DNA of 64,000 bases from Hormiphora californensis (Eukaryota; Ctenophora; Tentaculata; Cydippida; Pleurobrachiidae): contig CM035350.1 of NCBI GenBank assembly GCA_020137815.1, positions 2,865,037 to 2,929,036 of the forward strand, in the 5' to 3' direction. The notes below the pieces were generated by a model. It ran no database searches. It worked only from the letters and a program-made list of their open reading frames with translations, and was not told where the DNA came from. Positions 21,001 to 29,456 of this stretch are shown here, piece after piece. The translations under genes were made by a program, and so were the position numbers. The number at the start of each line of letters is the position of its first letter. Position 1 is the first letter of the stretch.

Positions 21001-22408
21001 CAGACTTTAGACACTCAGGGGGTACTGTTCTCGTTCAGGAACGTAGACAGCTCTGAGGCGATCACCCTCTCACTTGATGGCGATGTTCTAGTTCTAACCA
21101 CCCCCGAAGGAGAGGAGAGGTCTCCTAGCTTGGTTGTGTCGGACTACAATATCCATACCGTAACTGTAACTCTGAACCCTGGTGTCACATTGGAGGTGGA
21201 TGGTAATAAGGTCCTCAGTTTCTCTCTCTCCTCTCCCCTCGACTGGGACGCAGGGTCCTGTAAGGAGATGTGGTTGGGAGGGGATGGTGGTAATTTCAGT
21301 AGTGTAGGGGGTATCCTACATGGCGTCTCAGTAGACGGTATTACACTCTCTGTGGACGAGAGAGATGCCCAGGAGTTTAATGGCATGGCTGGGGCCTGCA
21401 TCAACAAGTACGCATTACCCGGTATCACATTTGGCGGCACCGGGTATGTCCAATACGCTGAGTCTGGGAATAGTTTTACAAAACAGTGGTCTATGGAGTT
21501 GAGTATCAGAACAAATCTACCTGCCGGAGTTCTTGCATTCGCTACACACCAACTAGGTAATTAGATGATTGATAGTGGTCTTTTTAAAAGTAGAATTGAT
21601 AGACGTGGACGATTTGATAGCAAGTCGATTCCATAAGCCATAAGCGATGTAAGATATGGAAGGGAATTAGTTTCTAAAATAATGCTAAAAAACACGCCTA
21701 CAACACCCCTAATATTTATTACTAATACCCCTGTCCCCTTCAGGTTTTTATTCCTATGCTCTGTCGATCAGCGAGGGTCAGGTGTTTTTCACACTGGTCC
21801 GAATGGGAAGTGCTGACAGTCATTCAGCTGCAGTTAAAGTTGATGATGGAGTGTGGCATTTCATTAGGATATCTAGAGATGACACACAGCTTACTCTTGT
21901 GGTTGATGGGTAAGTTGTTACCATAGCAACTATCCCGCTTATGGTTACCATAGCAACCTCACTAACGCTATCCCATTTACTCCTCCATAGTAACCACACT
22001 CCCCTGCCCAGGTATACTTCTACCAAGACGCTGGGAAGGTTTGGGGATGTTCCAACAAACTCTGGATTGTTCCTGGGCGGTGTTCCCTCCTCGTTTACCA
22101 TGACAACCCCTGGTGTAACTCAACTCCTTCCCTTCCGGGGCTCCATGCGATCTATTGCTGTTAATAATGAGTAAGTGAAATGAACCATATTCACATATTG
22201 TGACCAATGACTATCCATTCATGCAACTGTTGTATAACCATGGCCTGGTTACTGGCATGGTTACTGTCATGGCGTCCGACAACTATCTAATAAACTGTAT
22301 TTCAGAGCTATTGATCTCGAAGAGTATGGCGATGTGCAAGGTACTGTTTCTCTAGCCGGAGTATCCCTTAGAAATGTCAAACCGGCCTACAAAACTATTG
22401 AAGTTTAA
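7323..22408 (+). CDS. Laminin alpha-like chain, C-terminal portion (about 20 exons)
   Basis: Basement-membrane protein, secreted, 5' partial. Exons inferred from GT-AG signals and a continuous reading phase: 7323-7576, 7996-8141, 8539-8817, 9021-9211, 9681-9891, 10072-10203, 15068-15220, 15266-15367, 15702-15842, 15933-16094, 16280-16578, 16668-16802, 16987-17151, 17276-17399, 18299-18622, 18784-18878, 19732-21556, 21744-21909, 22012-22170, 22306-22408. Domain order is L4, about five LE modules, an unfamiliar ~160-residue insert, two LE modules, coiled coil, three LG domains. LG domains after a coiled coil identify an alpha chain. The first exon needs a +1 frame change near 7365-7380 to stay open. 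The end at TAA 22406 lacks LG4-5; splicing at 22340 (gtgcaag/gtactg) to unseen exons is a less likely alternative. The 4.9-kb intron 10204-15067 holds a LINE. Confidence 0.88.
7717..7860. repeat. Diverged fragment of the 0.7-0.85-kb direct-terminal-repeat element
   Basis: Contains GCAAAACACTAGTAATTATA and the CTCGACCTGTCAGTCTC region, shared in order with the elements at 17583-18281 and 41690-42558. It lies in the first laminin intron. A duplicated ATTTAATCTATATAATCTTATAA motif follows it to about 7970. Confidence 0.5.
8182..8478 (+). repeat. ~300-bp dispersed repeat, copy 2
   Basis: Same repeat as 6490-6810, starting ACTAGCGCACCCATTGGGTG. It sits in the laminin intron between exons 7996-8141 and 8539-8817. 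An inverted TCCTTCATAAAA copy of its TTTTATGAAGGA motif follows at about 8484 and 8517. Confidence 0.75.
8799..9010 (+). repeat. ~37-bp minisatellite copying a laminin exon end and splice donor
   Basis: Five and a partial sixth unit starting GTACCTACAATCCCTTATTA. The first unit is the true exon end (...CCTTATTAG, then GTAAGAT). Later units repeat exon-end sequence plus GGTGAGAT or ATGTAAGG. Each unit therefore offers a GT donor candidate. The partial last unit runs into the acceptor of exon 9021. Confidence 0.85.
10072..15842 (+). CDS. Laminin exons coding an unfamiliar insert between LE modules
   Basis: Exons 10072-10203, 15068-15220, 15266-15367 and 15702-15842 keep a single open phase. 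Together they encode about 160 residues that I do not recognise as LE, L4 or LG. Segments include SLDVLLTFQYSTNKQQFQLF, GAIVIGHSESCKREY, PNYNFLGPGIDLMARLP and EDLDKCRRKEVPAAVTIAF. The segment has three inner cysteines and alternating hydrophobic strands, suggesting a beta-rich module. It sits where alpha chains can carry an L4 domain, so a highly diverged L4 is one possibility. A decayed LINE occupies its first intron. Confidence 0.6.
10208..10265. repeat. (CT)n microsatellite
   Basis: About 29 CT dinucleotides with small interruptions, directly after the splice donor of laminin exon 10072-10203. Confidence 0.95.
10426..11805 (+). pseudogene. LINE ORF1 remnant (CCCH zinc-finger-like)
   Basis: Three pieces in different frames. 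10426-10752 is an acidic ORF starting MFQTNLLGQVKG. About 11125-11260 carries the CCCH-like motif CKFLKRGICKHG...CPLYH. 11263-11805 continues with CTVRDCKAFHVRTRRG and then a long His/Pro/Gln-rich tail. The pairing of CKFLKRGICKHG with CTVRDCKAFH is seen in ORF1 proteins of invertebrate CR1-type LINEs. It is an RNA-binding-type protein, not functional here. Confidence 0.65.
11806..14887 (+). pseudogene. LINE ORF2 remnant (endonuclease-reverse transcriptase)
   Basis: The endonuclease starts at LLLLNTQGFTPHF (about 11815) and includes LVLTETHLN, GVYRPP, VTGDFNLP and SDHDLVSIQ. Stops near 12042 break it. The longest frame (12073-13941) reaches into the RT with AAPGPDKFPC, IVPIFKKGN, NYRPVSLTSHLCKLFERV and NQHGFRAKRSC. 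It breaks at LDMSKALTRF, just past the first catalytic aspartate. Later pieces (13938-14135 with LFADDAKV; 14230-14502; 14549-14887 with VSLFNAVPKVV) are in other frames. Confidence 0.85.
15010..15052. repeat. (CT)n microsatellite
   Basis: CT dinucleotide run just before the acceptor of laminin exon 15068. It probably doubles as that exon's polypyrimidine tract. Confidence 0.9.
15933..18878 (+). CDS. Laminin exons: last LE modules and coiled coil
   Basis: Exons 15933-16094 and 16280-16578 encode LE modules (CKCNVNGTSDLEC..., CDCNMWGSNGTDCDK...CECLPGMEGRNCDIC). A Cys pair (EECTGC) follows, then a long charged heptad-rich segment through 16668-16802, 16987-17151, 17276-17399, 18299-18622 and 18784-18878. 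This matches laminin domains II/I, which trimerise with beta and gamma chains. A 0.7-kb repeat (17583-18281) lies in the intron before exon 18299. Confidence 0.8.
17583..18281 (-). repeat. 0.7-kb element with ~28-bp terminal direct repeats, laminin intron copy
   Basis: The left end is TTATTAGACAATTTTGACCGG and the right end TAATAGACCATTTTAACCAG; these are direct, not inverted. Inside are an inverted repeat (AGTTTTCACAGTGCAC/GTGCACTGTGAAAACT), another CCACTGCA/TGCAGTGG pair, two CACGTG palindromes, a short CT tract and the hairpin ATCTAATAAAATTAGAT. Inverse-orientation copies occur at 41690-42558 and 42928-43696. There is no ORF of note. Confidence 0.8.
18891..19418. repeat. G-run-ended foldback element with 8-bp target duplication
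   Basis: Begins with a G run then TCCAGCCCTAAAAAAAGC; ends AGCTTTTTTTTAAGGGCTGGA plus a C run. AACATTGG flanks both sides (18883-18890 and 19419-19426), an 8-bp target duplication as in hAT-type transposition. The interior is A/T-rich AGCTTTTTTT repeats. It sits in the laminin intron 18879-19731. A degenerate tRNA-like piece (rc GGTTCGAATCCC) lies at about 19258-19290. Confidence 0.8.
19511..19595. repeat. Short MITE-like element (GGTAATGAAATTACCCC family)
   Basis: Runs from CTGGTTACGAAG to GGGGTAATTTCATTACCAACC. The end motifs match the termini of the elements at 54014-54080 and 57082-57990. Confidence 0.5.
19732..22408 (+). CDS. Laminin exons: end of coiled coil and LG1-LG3
   Basis: Exon 19732-21556 carries the last coiled-coil heptads (about to 20345), then LG1 (about 20350-20880), LG2 (about 20910-21420) and the start of LG3. 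LG hallmarks include TGISLYFRSTATTGTLLFLG, VADGEWREVRVSRSG and DGEVW/DGVWHFIRISRDD-type strands. LG3 continues in 21744-21909, 22012-22170 (GLFLGGVPSS) and 22306-22408, ending VKPAYKTIEV-stop. The expected terminal LG cysteine is absent. LG domains bind integrins and dystroglycan; having only LG1-3 would drop the usual dystroglycan-binding LG4-5 pair. Confidence 0.88.
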
Positions 22409-23707
22409 AAACTGTAAAAAGGGACAATTTTATCTTGATTTTATACAGCTTTTTATGTTTTATAACTTACTAACATTAACATACCGAAACTATTATATTG
22501 ACAGTATTTTTTATATAATTTTCTATGATTTATACTACACAGAGTTTATTGGGTGAGAGTCACTATAATTCACGATGATATCTGTATTCACTATTCGTTT
22601 CCATCTTCCTTATACCATCCTTGTAAAATATGTTGTTTTTAATTTGTTTACTTGTACCCAGATTTATGGAATGGGTTCTGGGTAAAAGGCCAAGGTTAAA
22701 ATTGTTAATTAAACTAACAAAGGAGCGTCTAAAAAATTGAGTTGGGGGTTTCCTTTTTTCCTTTTTTTCAAAGTCGGAATTTTTGAAGTTAGTGCGCGCG
22801 CAAATTTTTTGCGCGCCTGTCATGCGCGGCGTCGTGTGACTGTGAAAAACGGATTTTTTAAAGTTTTAAAGTGCGTTTCAAACGACTTGACCTGAGATTC
22901 CTGGAAATTCTTGGAATGCGTTGGAATGCGCTGCAGCCCCCTCATGCGCGCACCCCCGCAACGAGGGGACTGGAGGGAATGCCGCGCGCGCGTTTGGCCT
23001 GATCCCGGCTGGGTCGAAGATAACTTTGCGGTCGAAAAAACGGCGGTGCTTATAACTTTGGCTCCTGAAGTCCGTTTGACTTGATTCTTTCACCAGTTGT
23101 TAGATCTGACGATTATCTACCTTGCTGTTTTTGAGAGAAGTTAATTGGACTTAAGAAGGCTGAGCAATAGCCGTTGAAAGATGGGTTGTTTTTAAAAAGT
23201 GACGTCACAGATTCTTGCAGGGACACCTTTTTTAAAATTTCATTCAAATTTTGATTTTACCGCACTCGATTTTGCGGAGTTTGGTTCATATCTCCTGTTC
23301 CTGATAAGATAGAGACCTGAAACCGGTTGCATTTGAAAGCTGTTATCTTCCTCTTTCCAACGCTACCAAAACGATTTCTGTACCTTATCTGGAACCGGAG
23401 ATATGATTGATTATGTATTCCCCCCTTGCGCGGTATTCCCTCCAGGCCCCTTATATTATATTATAAGGGGCCTGCAACGTATGCCAATGGAAATTCAGGA
23501 TTTCCCCTTTGTTTGGAATGCGCTGCAGCCCCCTCATGCGCGCACCCCCGCATAAGGGGCCTGCAACGTATGCCAACCCCTTTGTAAATACACGCGCAAT
23601 GCGCCCAATTCCAAGAATTACGGGTCAAGTCGTTTGAAACGCACTTTAAATTTTCTTTGGACTTTTTTTGAAAAGAAGAAATCGACGTTTTTGAGCAGGT
23701 AGATCGA
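22409..23707. other. GC-rich repeat region between laminin and the intact LINE
   Basis: AT-rich to about 22780, then CG-rich motifs (GCGCGCGC runs). GCTGCAGCCCCCTCATGCGC is repeated at about 22930 and 23520. An inverted pair, TGCGTTTCAAACGACTTGAC at about 22871-22892 and its complement at about 23624-23647, brackets about 0.78 kb. A perfect 11-bp hairpin (GGCCCCTTATA/TATAAGGGGCC) sits at about 23444-23471. This may be the 5' UTR of the following LINE or a separate foldback. Confidence 0.5.
22868..23653. repeat. Inverted-repeat-bounded GC-rich segment
   Basis: The ends carry AAAGTGCGTTTCAAACGACT and its reverse complement, followed inward by related ATTC(C/T)TGGAAT sequences. The segment contains the 28-bp palindrome at about 23444-23471. 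There is no ORF. Confidence 0.6.
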
Positions 23708-24928
23708 ATGTATCAACAGCCCACGATGGGCAGTCCCATGTCTGATAAAAGAGACGAGATGGCTGATCCACCCGATATCCAATGTGAGCTGGAGAAAGTT
23801 GAAGAAATGCTCACCCAAATGAACCTGTTTAGCCTGCTACAAGATAACGGAGAAATGTCTGGAAACACCGAACGTACGGTCAGTAGAAATGACTTATGGA
23901 AGGTTATAAAGGTCGCCTATAGAGCGCTTTGGAACGAAGCTACCCAATGCAACAAACCAGCTCAGAATGATAATAACAATGACGCAAATATCCTCGTCAA
24001 ACTTGCAAAACAACAAGATGAACGGTTTATCCAATTCCGGGAAGAACTCCAGCTGACTGTCAAAGAAACCATTCAGCAACTCCAACCATCTTATGCCCAA
24101 CTTGCTATGTCTGGAAAACCTTCCACCCCCTCCATTCCTACAGTGCTCCCAGCTGCCATACCTCTTACTGCCCCTCCAACAAAACCATCATACAGGAAAA
24201 TCGTCGTTGACTGCAAGGAGGCTGATGTTGATGAAGTACACAGGCTCAGTGAGACTGCCCTGTCTAAAACGAAAGTCTCTCGGTTGGTCAAGACGAAAAA
24301 TGCGGTGATCATTACTGTGCCCAGTACTGATGGTGATAAGGCAGCAGATGCCCTCAATAAGGACCTCTCTTCAACAACTGTCAGAGTTCGATCCGAACCC
24401 ACTTGCAAGATAACAGTCCTCAACTTCCCTCTTACTGATTCCATGAGGCAAACTACTGATCGCTCGGTGAGGTGCCAGGAAATACTTGGTATGCTTAAGG
24501 AGAAAAATGAGCAACTGGACAATGATAACATTGATGTGATATACTACAGGGTAAATGATCGTGTCCCTGATACATGTACAATTGGACTAAGGCTGCCTAC
24601 TACAATCAAACGGCAGATACTGGGACAAGGAGTAGTCTATGTTGGTTATATGGCGTGTAGGGTGGTGGATCGTGTGCGGGTTATTCAGTGTTATAATTGT
24701 CAGGACTTCCACCACACGCAAGATGTGTGTAACAGACGTCCAGTGTGTACCCACTGTTCTCAAGAACATTCTTCTAAAGACTGTACGGCAAAATCTAACG
24801 AAAGTTTCACTCCTAAATGTAATAACTGTTCTGTTGCGAAAAAGTCAGATGTTGCCCATGCTGCAAACAGTCGAGATTGTCCCTTGTATCTGTCTAAGTT
24901 CAATGAAGCTCGTTCAAAAAACCAGTAG
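23708..24928 (+). CDS. LINE ORF1, gag-like protein with zinc knuckles
   Basis: 406 residues. The N-terminal third is acidic and helical; a Pro-rich linker (about residues 140-160) follows. A basic middle domain leads to a C-terminal cluster of Cys/His motifs: CYNCQDFHHTQDVC, CTHCSQEHSSKDC and CNNCSVAKK...DC. This resembles ORF1/gag proteins that coat LINE RNA. It ends TCA-AAA-AAC-CAG-TAG, so the last codons contain a canonical -1 frameshift heptamer leading into ORF2. The ATG follows GTAGATCGA. Confidence 0.88.
   Translation: MYQQPTMGSPMSDKRDEMADPPDIQCELEKVEEMLTQMNLFSLLQDNGEMSGNTERTVSRNDLWKVIKVAYRALWNEATQCNKPAQNDNNNDANILVKLAKQQDERFIQFREELQLTVKETIQQLQPSYAQLAMSGKPSTPSIPTVLPAAIPLTAPPTKPSYRKIVVDCKEADVDEVHRLSETALSKTKVSRLVKTKNAVIITVPSTDGDKAADALNKDLSSTTVRVRSEPTCKITVLNFPLTDSMRQTTDRSVRCQEILGMLKEKNEQLDNDNIDVIYYRVNDRVPDTCTIGLRLPTTIKRQILGQGVVYVGYMACRVVDRVRVIQCYNCQDFHHTQDVCNRRPVCTHCSQEHSSKDCTAKSNESFTPKCNNCSVAKKSDVAHAANSRDCPLYLSKFNEARSKNQ
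24916..24922 (+). promoter_or_regulatory. Candidate -1 ribosomal frameshift site (A-AAA-AAC)
   Basis: In the ORF1 frame the codons are TCA AAA AAC CAG TAG, giving the slippery heptamer A AAA AAC in the required phase, one codon before the stop. A -1 slip continues CCA GTA GGG TTA AAA CTG GCC, which is exactly the ORF2 frame and reads into the endonuclease start. Possible weak stems downstream pair CCAGT (24922-24926) with ACTGG (24936-24940), or GTTAA (24930-24934) with TTAAC (24947-24951). Confidence 0.65.
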
Positions 24929-27876
24929 GGTTAAAACTGGCCACTGTTAACTGTTTCTCGTTGCGTAACAAGTTGTTAGATGTTTTATTGAGTATTTCTG
25001 ACAGTGATATTGATGCAGTGTGTTTAAGCGAGACGTGGTTACACTTAGATGAGAGTGCTATTGAGAGAGAGACTAGAGAGCATGGCTACAAGTTGGTTAG
25101 CAGGCCGCGTGGCTCTAGAGGAGGTGGTGTCGCCATCCTCATGAGGAAATCCTTCCACCATGTTCAGGTAAAGCACTCATTTTCATCATTCGAGTGTGTG
25201 GAAACTCTCATCACTCAAAAGAGTTCCAATCCTACAGCTCAGGGAACCAAGTTCCAACCCCTCCGTCTTCTTGGCATCTATCGCCCTCCATCCAGCCCTA
25301 TTTCTACCTTCTTCGATGAATTCGAGTCGTTGCTCCATGACCTTTCGGAACGACCTGGAGAGGTGGTTATTTCAGGTGATTTCAACATACATGTGCAAGA
25401 TACCAGTTCCGGATCAACTAAAACCTTTCTCGGGCTTCTCGATGACCATCATTTTCATCAATTTGTTTCGGAACCTACTCATATAGCGGGTGGTACACTG
25501 GATTTGGTCCTTGCCAAGACCTTACCTGGTACTTCTCCCATCTCCAATATACAAGTGGATATGATTCCTGCTGTACCTGATCATGCCCTGGTGTCATTCA
25601 CCCTAGAAAATGGAGTTACAGCCCAGCGGAAGAAGTTTGTCTCGGTGAAGAAAAGAGACATGAAATCACTGGATATTGAACAGCTAATATTCTCAATCCT
25701 ACAGTCCCCTCTCTGTGACATAGAAAACTTTCCCTCGGAGGTGGAGGAACTTATTGAACTGTATGATGAGATGTTGGCTGAGTTTCTCGATGAACTTGCC
25801 CCGGTCACTGAGATGATTGTCCCTGAAGATCCAGGCCCCAAGTGGTATAACACTGATTGTCAAGCTGCTAAACGTCGTAGGAGGAAAGCTGAACGACAGT
25901 ATCTGGCCACGCTGTTGAAATCTGTGTGTCCTGAAAAACTGTGGGACAGTCTCCGAACTAAACGTGACGAGGCTAAAGCAGCAACCAAGTTTATCGTTGG
26001 AGTTAGGAATGGATATTATCGGGAGAAGCTTGATGAAGCCGATGGTGATATGCAGAAGTCTTACAGAATCATGAATGGTCTGCTGGGAAAGGATGAAAAT
26101 TCATCAGTACTTCCTGAATACACGGATCTTGACGAACTATGCCAGAGATTCATTGAATTCTTCCAAGAAAAAATCAACAAGATCTACACAGAAATTGAAG
26201 CAATGCGTGCTGACACCGAGGAAGCTTCTGGTCTTGAGGATGAAAATAGCCTGCCTAAGTTTGACTCTTTCAGACCTGTAACCAGTGACGAGCTGGTGAA
26301 GATCATTCGTTCAATGAATTATAAAATCTGTGACCTCGATCCCATTCCTTCTAAGCTCGTTGGAACCTGTATACACGAGCTGATCCCCATCATTAAAGCA
26401 ATTGTCAACGGTAGTCTGGTCAACGGGGTATTTCCTTCTGTCCTCAAGAAAGCAGTTATCCGGCCTGTGTACAAGGGGAAAGGGTTAGACAGCAACGATG
26501 TTGGAAGCTACAGGCCTATCTCCAACCTCAGCTTCATCTCTAAAATCATCGAAAAGTGCGTTTCTTTACAATTGACGGAACACCTGGAAGAACACGAGCT
26601 GTTTGCTACAGTGCAGTCTGCCTACAGAAAGAAACACTCATGTGAAACGGCCACCCTGAAGATCTTTAATGATCTACTAGTGATGACTGACAAGAAAAGT
26701 AAGGCAGTACTCCTTCTACTTGATCTCTCTGCTGCCTTTGATACTGTTCCTCATACAATCCTTCTACGTCGCCTGCAGCACATGTATGGAGTCAGTGGAA
26801 CAGCTCTCAAATGGTTCTCTTCTTATCTCGAAGGAAGGAAAGCTGTTGTCAAAATAGGTGATTCCCAGTCTGCTGAAGTAAGTGTATACATTGGAGTGCC
26901 CCAGGGATCCATCTTGGGGCCCCTTATGTTTATTCTGTTCACGAAAGACCTCGAGAATATTGCGGCCAAACATGGGATGAGGATTCACCTTTACGCAGAC
27001 GACTCTCAGCTATATGTGAAGTTTACCAACAACAACTGGACACAAAATGAAGATCAGCTTCGACAATGTTTCTCAGAAATCGAGCAATGGATGGCATCGA
27101 GTTATTTGAAACTCAACCCCTCCAAAACAGAACTACTGTTTATATCATCGCGGACTGACAAAACTACAAATCCCATCGCTCATGATGAGTCTTTCTCTCT
27201 GCGTAGATCTGATCAACCGGCAACGTACATCAGTCCCTCGGAACAGGCAAGGAATTTAGGAGTTATATTTGATGAAAGGCTCACCATGAAAGCCCATATC
27301 TCCAAGGTAGTCAGGGACTGCAACATGACCTTACACAACCTGAGGCGCATCGGCGACAAACTGTCAAAGAAAAACAAAGTCCAGCTGGTTCACTCCCTTA
27401 TACACTCTCGCATAGACTACTGCAATGGCCTATTGATTGGAGCTGATAAAAGTGACATCACCCGCCTTCAAAAAGTGCAGAATGCAGCGACAAGATTCAT
27501 CTTTGGAAGGTGGCAATGGAGAGGAGTTACAGAACTGAGAAAGCAGCTGCACTTTCTTCCTGTCACAGCGAGAATTGACTACAAGATCTGTCTTATGGTT
27601 TTCAAGTGCATCAACAATCTAGCACCATCCTACCTACAGAGTCTAATACAAAGGCGGCAACTAAAGTGCAAATCACTGAGACATGATGATGATCCAACAC
27701 TTCTCCAAAAAGACTTTTCCACTAAGTATAAAACTTCTCAGCGTGCTTTCCAAGTAGCAGGACCGAGACTGTGGAATGTCCTGCCTCAAACAATTCGAAG
27801 CTGCACAGATGAGTCACTCTTCAAATCGAAGCTGAAGACGCACCTCTTTGACAAGTCATACGGTCCTGCTGGCTGA
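24922..27876 (+). CDS. LINE ORF2, endonuclease-reverse transcriptase
   Basis: The frame runs from the ORF1 slippery site (PVGLKLATVNCFSLRNK) to TGA at 27876; it has no early ATG, and TTG 24961 is only an arbitrary start. Endonuclease motifs are NCFSLRNK, AVCLSETWL, LLGIYRPPSS, VISGDFNIH, GTLDLVLA and VPDHALVSF. RT motifs are IRPVYKGKG, SYRPISNLSFISKI, AYRKKHSCETA, LLLDLSAAFDTV, GVPQGSILGPLMF and the catalytic HLYADDSQLYV. The C-terminus has the usual FQVAGPRLWNVLP region, and there is no RNase H. All visible catalytic residues are present. It is probably made as an ORF1-ORF2 fusion by frameshifting; reinitiation is the alternative. Confidence 0.92.
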   Translation, partial: PVGLKLATVNCFSLRNKLLDVLLSISDSDIDAVCLSETWLHLDESAIERETREHGYKLVSRPRGSRGGGVAILMRKSFHHVQVKHSFSSFECVETLITQKSSNPTAQGTKFQPLRLLGIYRPPSSPISTFFDEFESLLHDLSERPGEVVISGDFNIHVQDTSSGSTKTFLGLLDDHHFHQFVSEPTHIAGGTLDLVLAKTLPGTSPISNIQVDMIPAVPDHALVSFTLENGVTAQRKKFVSVKKRDMKSLDIEQLIFSILQSPLCDIENFPSEVEELIELYDEMLAEFLDELAPVTEMIVPEDPGPKWYNTDCQAAKRRRRKAERQYLATLLKSVCPEKLWDSLRTKRDEAKAATKFIVGVRNGYYREKLDEADGDMQKSYRIMNGLLGKDENSSVLPEYTDLDELCQRFIEFFQEKINKIYTEIEAMRADTEEASGLEDENSLPKFDSFRPVTSDELVKIIRSMNYKICDLDPIPSKLVGTCIHELIPIIKAIVNGSLVNGVFPSVLKKAVIRPVYKGKGLDSNDVGSYRPISNLSFISKIIEKCVSLQLTEHLEEHELFATVQSAYRKKHSCETATLKIFNDLLVMTDKKSKAVLLLLDLSAAFDTVPHTILLRRLQHMYGVSGTALKWFSSYLEGRKAVVKIGDSQSAEVSVYIGVPQGSILGPLMFILFTKDLENIAAKHGMRIHLYADDSQLYVKFTNNNWTQNEDQLRQCFSEIEQWMASSYLKLNPSKTELLFISSRTDKTTNPIAHDESFSLRRSDQPATYISPSEQARNLGVIFDERLTMKAHISKVVRDCNMTLHNLRRIGDKLSKKNKVQLVHSLIHSRIDYCNGLLIGADKSDITRLQKVQNAATRFIFGRWQWRGVTELRKQLHFLPVTARIDYKICLMVFKCINNLAPSYLQSLIQRRQLKCKSLRHDDDPTLLQKDFSTKYKTSQRAFQVAGPRLWNVLPQTIRSCTDESLFKSKLKTHLFDKSYGPAG

Positions 27877-28453
27877 TTTGTAGCTTTGTTAGAAGAGAGA
27901 TCTGTCTAGTCGCTGTCTGTCTTGTTTTACGTGTCTTGTTCTGTTCTGAGTTCCGAGTCTAGCCCCTTTTTATACTGAGCACAGTGAATTTTTTAACATA
28001 TTTTCTTAACCAAGTAATCGTATAGCTTATCTACAACGTTATCTACTGAATTAACTATTAATCATTAATCTACTACTTTTTATGATTGGAATTCTAAATT
28101 CTTCTTTTTAATTATAACTATTTTAATTAACTTATTCATACAGTCCCTCAGTGTGTACCCACCTTGATCTATCTACTGTTTCTGTATGGACTGCCGCATA
28201 AGAAGGCTGGCTTAAGAGCTCTGGCGTTTTAATTACGAGTTATTTTTTCTCTGTTTTTTGCGTTTATCTCTTAGCTATATTGAGTCAATTTGCGGGGTAT
28301 CAAATGTAACAATTGAATTGAATTGATTGAATTGTTTAGTGTGTTCCTTTTGACCAAATTTTTACACAGAAATTCCTGCTTTTTCTAAATTAAACATTCA
28401 TAAATTGTGTAGCCACCAAAGAAAGAGCATAACACAAGATAAACAGAACTCAT

Positions 28454-29214
28454 ATGCTGTACGTTCTTTACGCCCTTGCTTTGTTCTGCCTGGAGCAAGT
28501 GGCAGGGAGAAGCGCTCTACGAAATCAGAGGACAGATTATAATCAACGGTGATCCCGGTTGGCAAAGCAGAACGGTAATTTCTGCGAATTCTGGGGAATA
28601 TCTTGGTTATGCACAGCAAAACGGATCTTTTGTGATACCAAATATAAAGCCAGGTAAGACCACATTACGACATTATTCCCGTTTTTTGCTCACTGGAATC
28701 GAGTGTTATATAATAATTATCCGCCAATTTGACGGAGAATCTTTCTAACATCCTTTCCCCAGGAAGCTATATTGTGGAGGTGCTTCATCCCAACTTCATG
28801 ATCGCACCTGTGCGGGTGGAAATCAGTAGCAAATCAAGTGGTAGAATACGTGCCCGTAAGGTGGATTATGTTCAACCAAACGAAGTTGTGCTGGTCAAGT
28901 ATCCATTGCTGTTCCGTGTCGGAGAAAAGACTAACTTTTTCGAAAAACGAGAAACATGGCATATCACTGATATTCTGAAAAGCCCCATGGTCCCCATGCT
29001 CGTCTTACCAGTATTCTTTATGTTGATCCTACCCAAACTGAAAGACATGCAAGATCCAGACACCAAGAAAGAGATCGAGGATGCCAGCAAAATGATGCAA
29101 AACCCTCAAATGCCTGACATGAGTGATATGCTAACCTCGCTATTTGGGGGCACTAAAAAACCCAAAAAGTCAATAACAAGTGGTAGTGGTGGTGGTGGTA
29201 GGGGAAGACGCTAA
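28454..29214 (+). CDS. EMC7: ER membrane protein complex subunit 7
   Basis: Two exons, 28454-28653 and 28763-29214. The ER membrane complex inserts tail-anchored and polytopic proteins; EMC7 is its beta-sandwich lumenal subunit with one membrane span. Exon 1 encodes a signal peptide (ATG 28454, MLYVLYALALFCLEQVAG). The mature start (EALYEIRGQIIINGD) is in the +1 frame, so one extra base near 28503-28508 is needed to join them. Exon 2 encodes the rest of the beta domain (GSYIVEVLHPNF), a transmembrane segment (VPMLVLPVFFMLILP) and a cytosolic tail with MMQNPQMPDMSDMLTSLFGG, characteristic of EMC7. The joined length (~215-220 residues) is near the family size. GRAF starts 243 bp downstream. Confidence 0.88.
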
Positions 29215-29456
29215 GACTCTGTGAGTGTGAAAACTACTTTGTGTATGCTTTCTCCCTCTTTAATTTAAATCTATTTTTTTTGTGTGCGACAGGGATCTGT
29301 ATTTAATTACTGTGTGTTAAAGAGCTGTTGATTTAAACCGTGATATAAGCATTCTGTGATTTTTGCTGCTTTAATCCACAACAATCTGCGTACAATATTT
29401 CTTGCTTACCCCTCCCTCACACTCCCCCTCTTTCTCTCCTTTAGGCTAATGCTGGT

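Larger units (their letters stand above)
23700..28336 (+). mobile_element. Apparently intact CR1/L2-like LINE
   Basis: Two long uninterrupted ORFs (23708-24928 and 24922-27876), then a ~450-bp 3' UTR ending in an (AATTG)n-type tail at about 28309-28336. There is no RNase H. Intact catalytic motifs and no stops suggest a young, possibly mobile copy. It sits between laminin and EMC7 on their strand. The 5' end is not defined and may extend into the GC-rich repeat region. Confidence 0.85.

Noticed and set aside
24639-24950. 103-codon ORF overlapping the end of LINE ORF1
   Set aside because: A third frame over the zinc knuckles; ORF1 and ORF2 frames explain the region.
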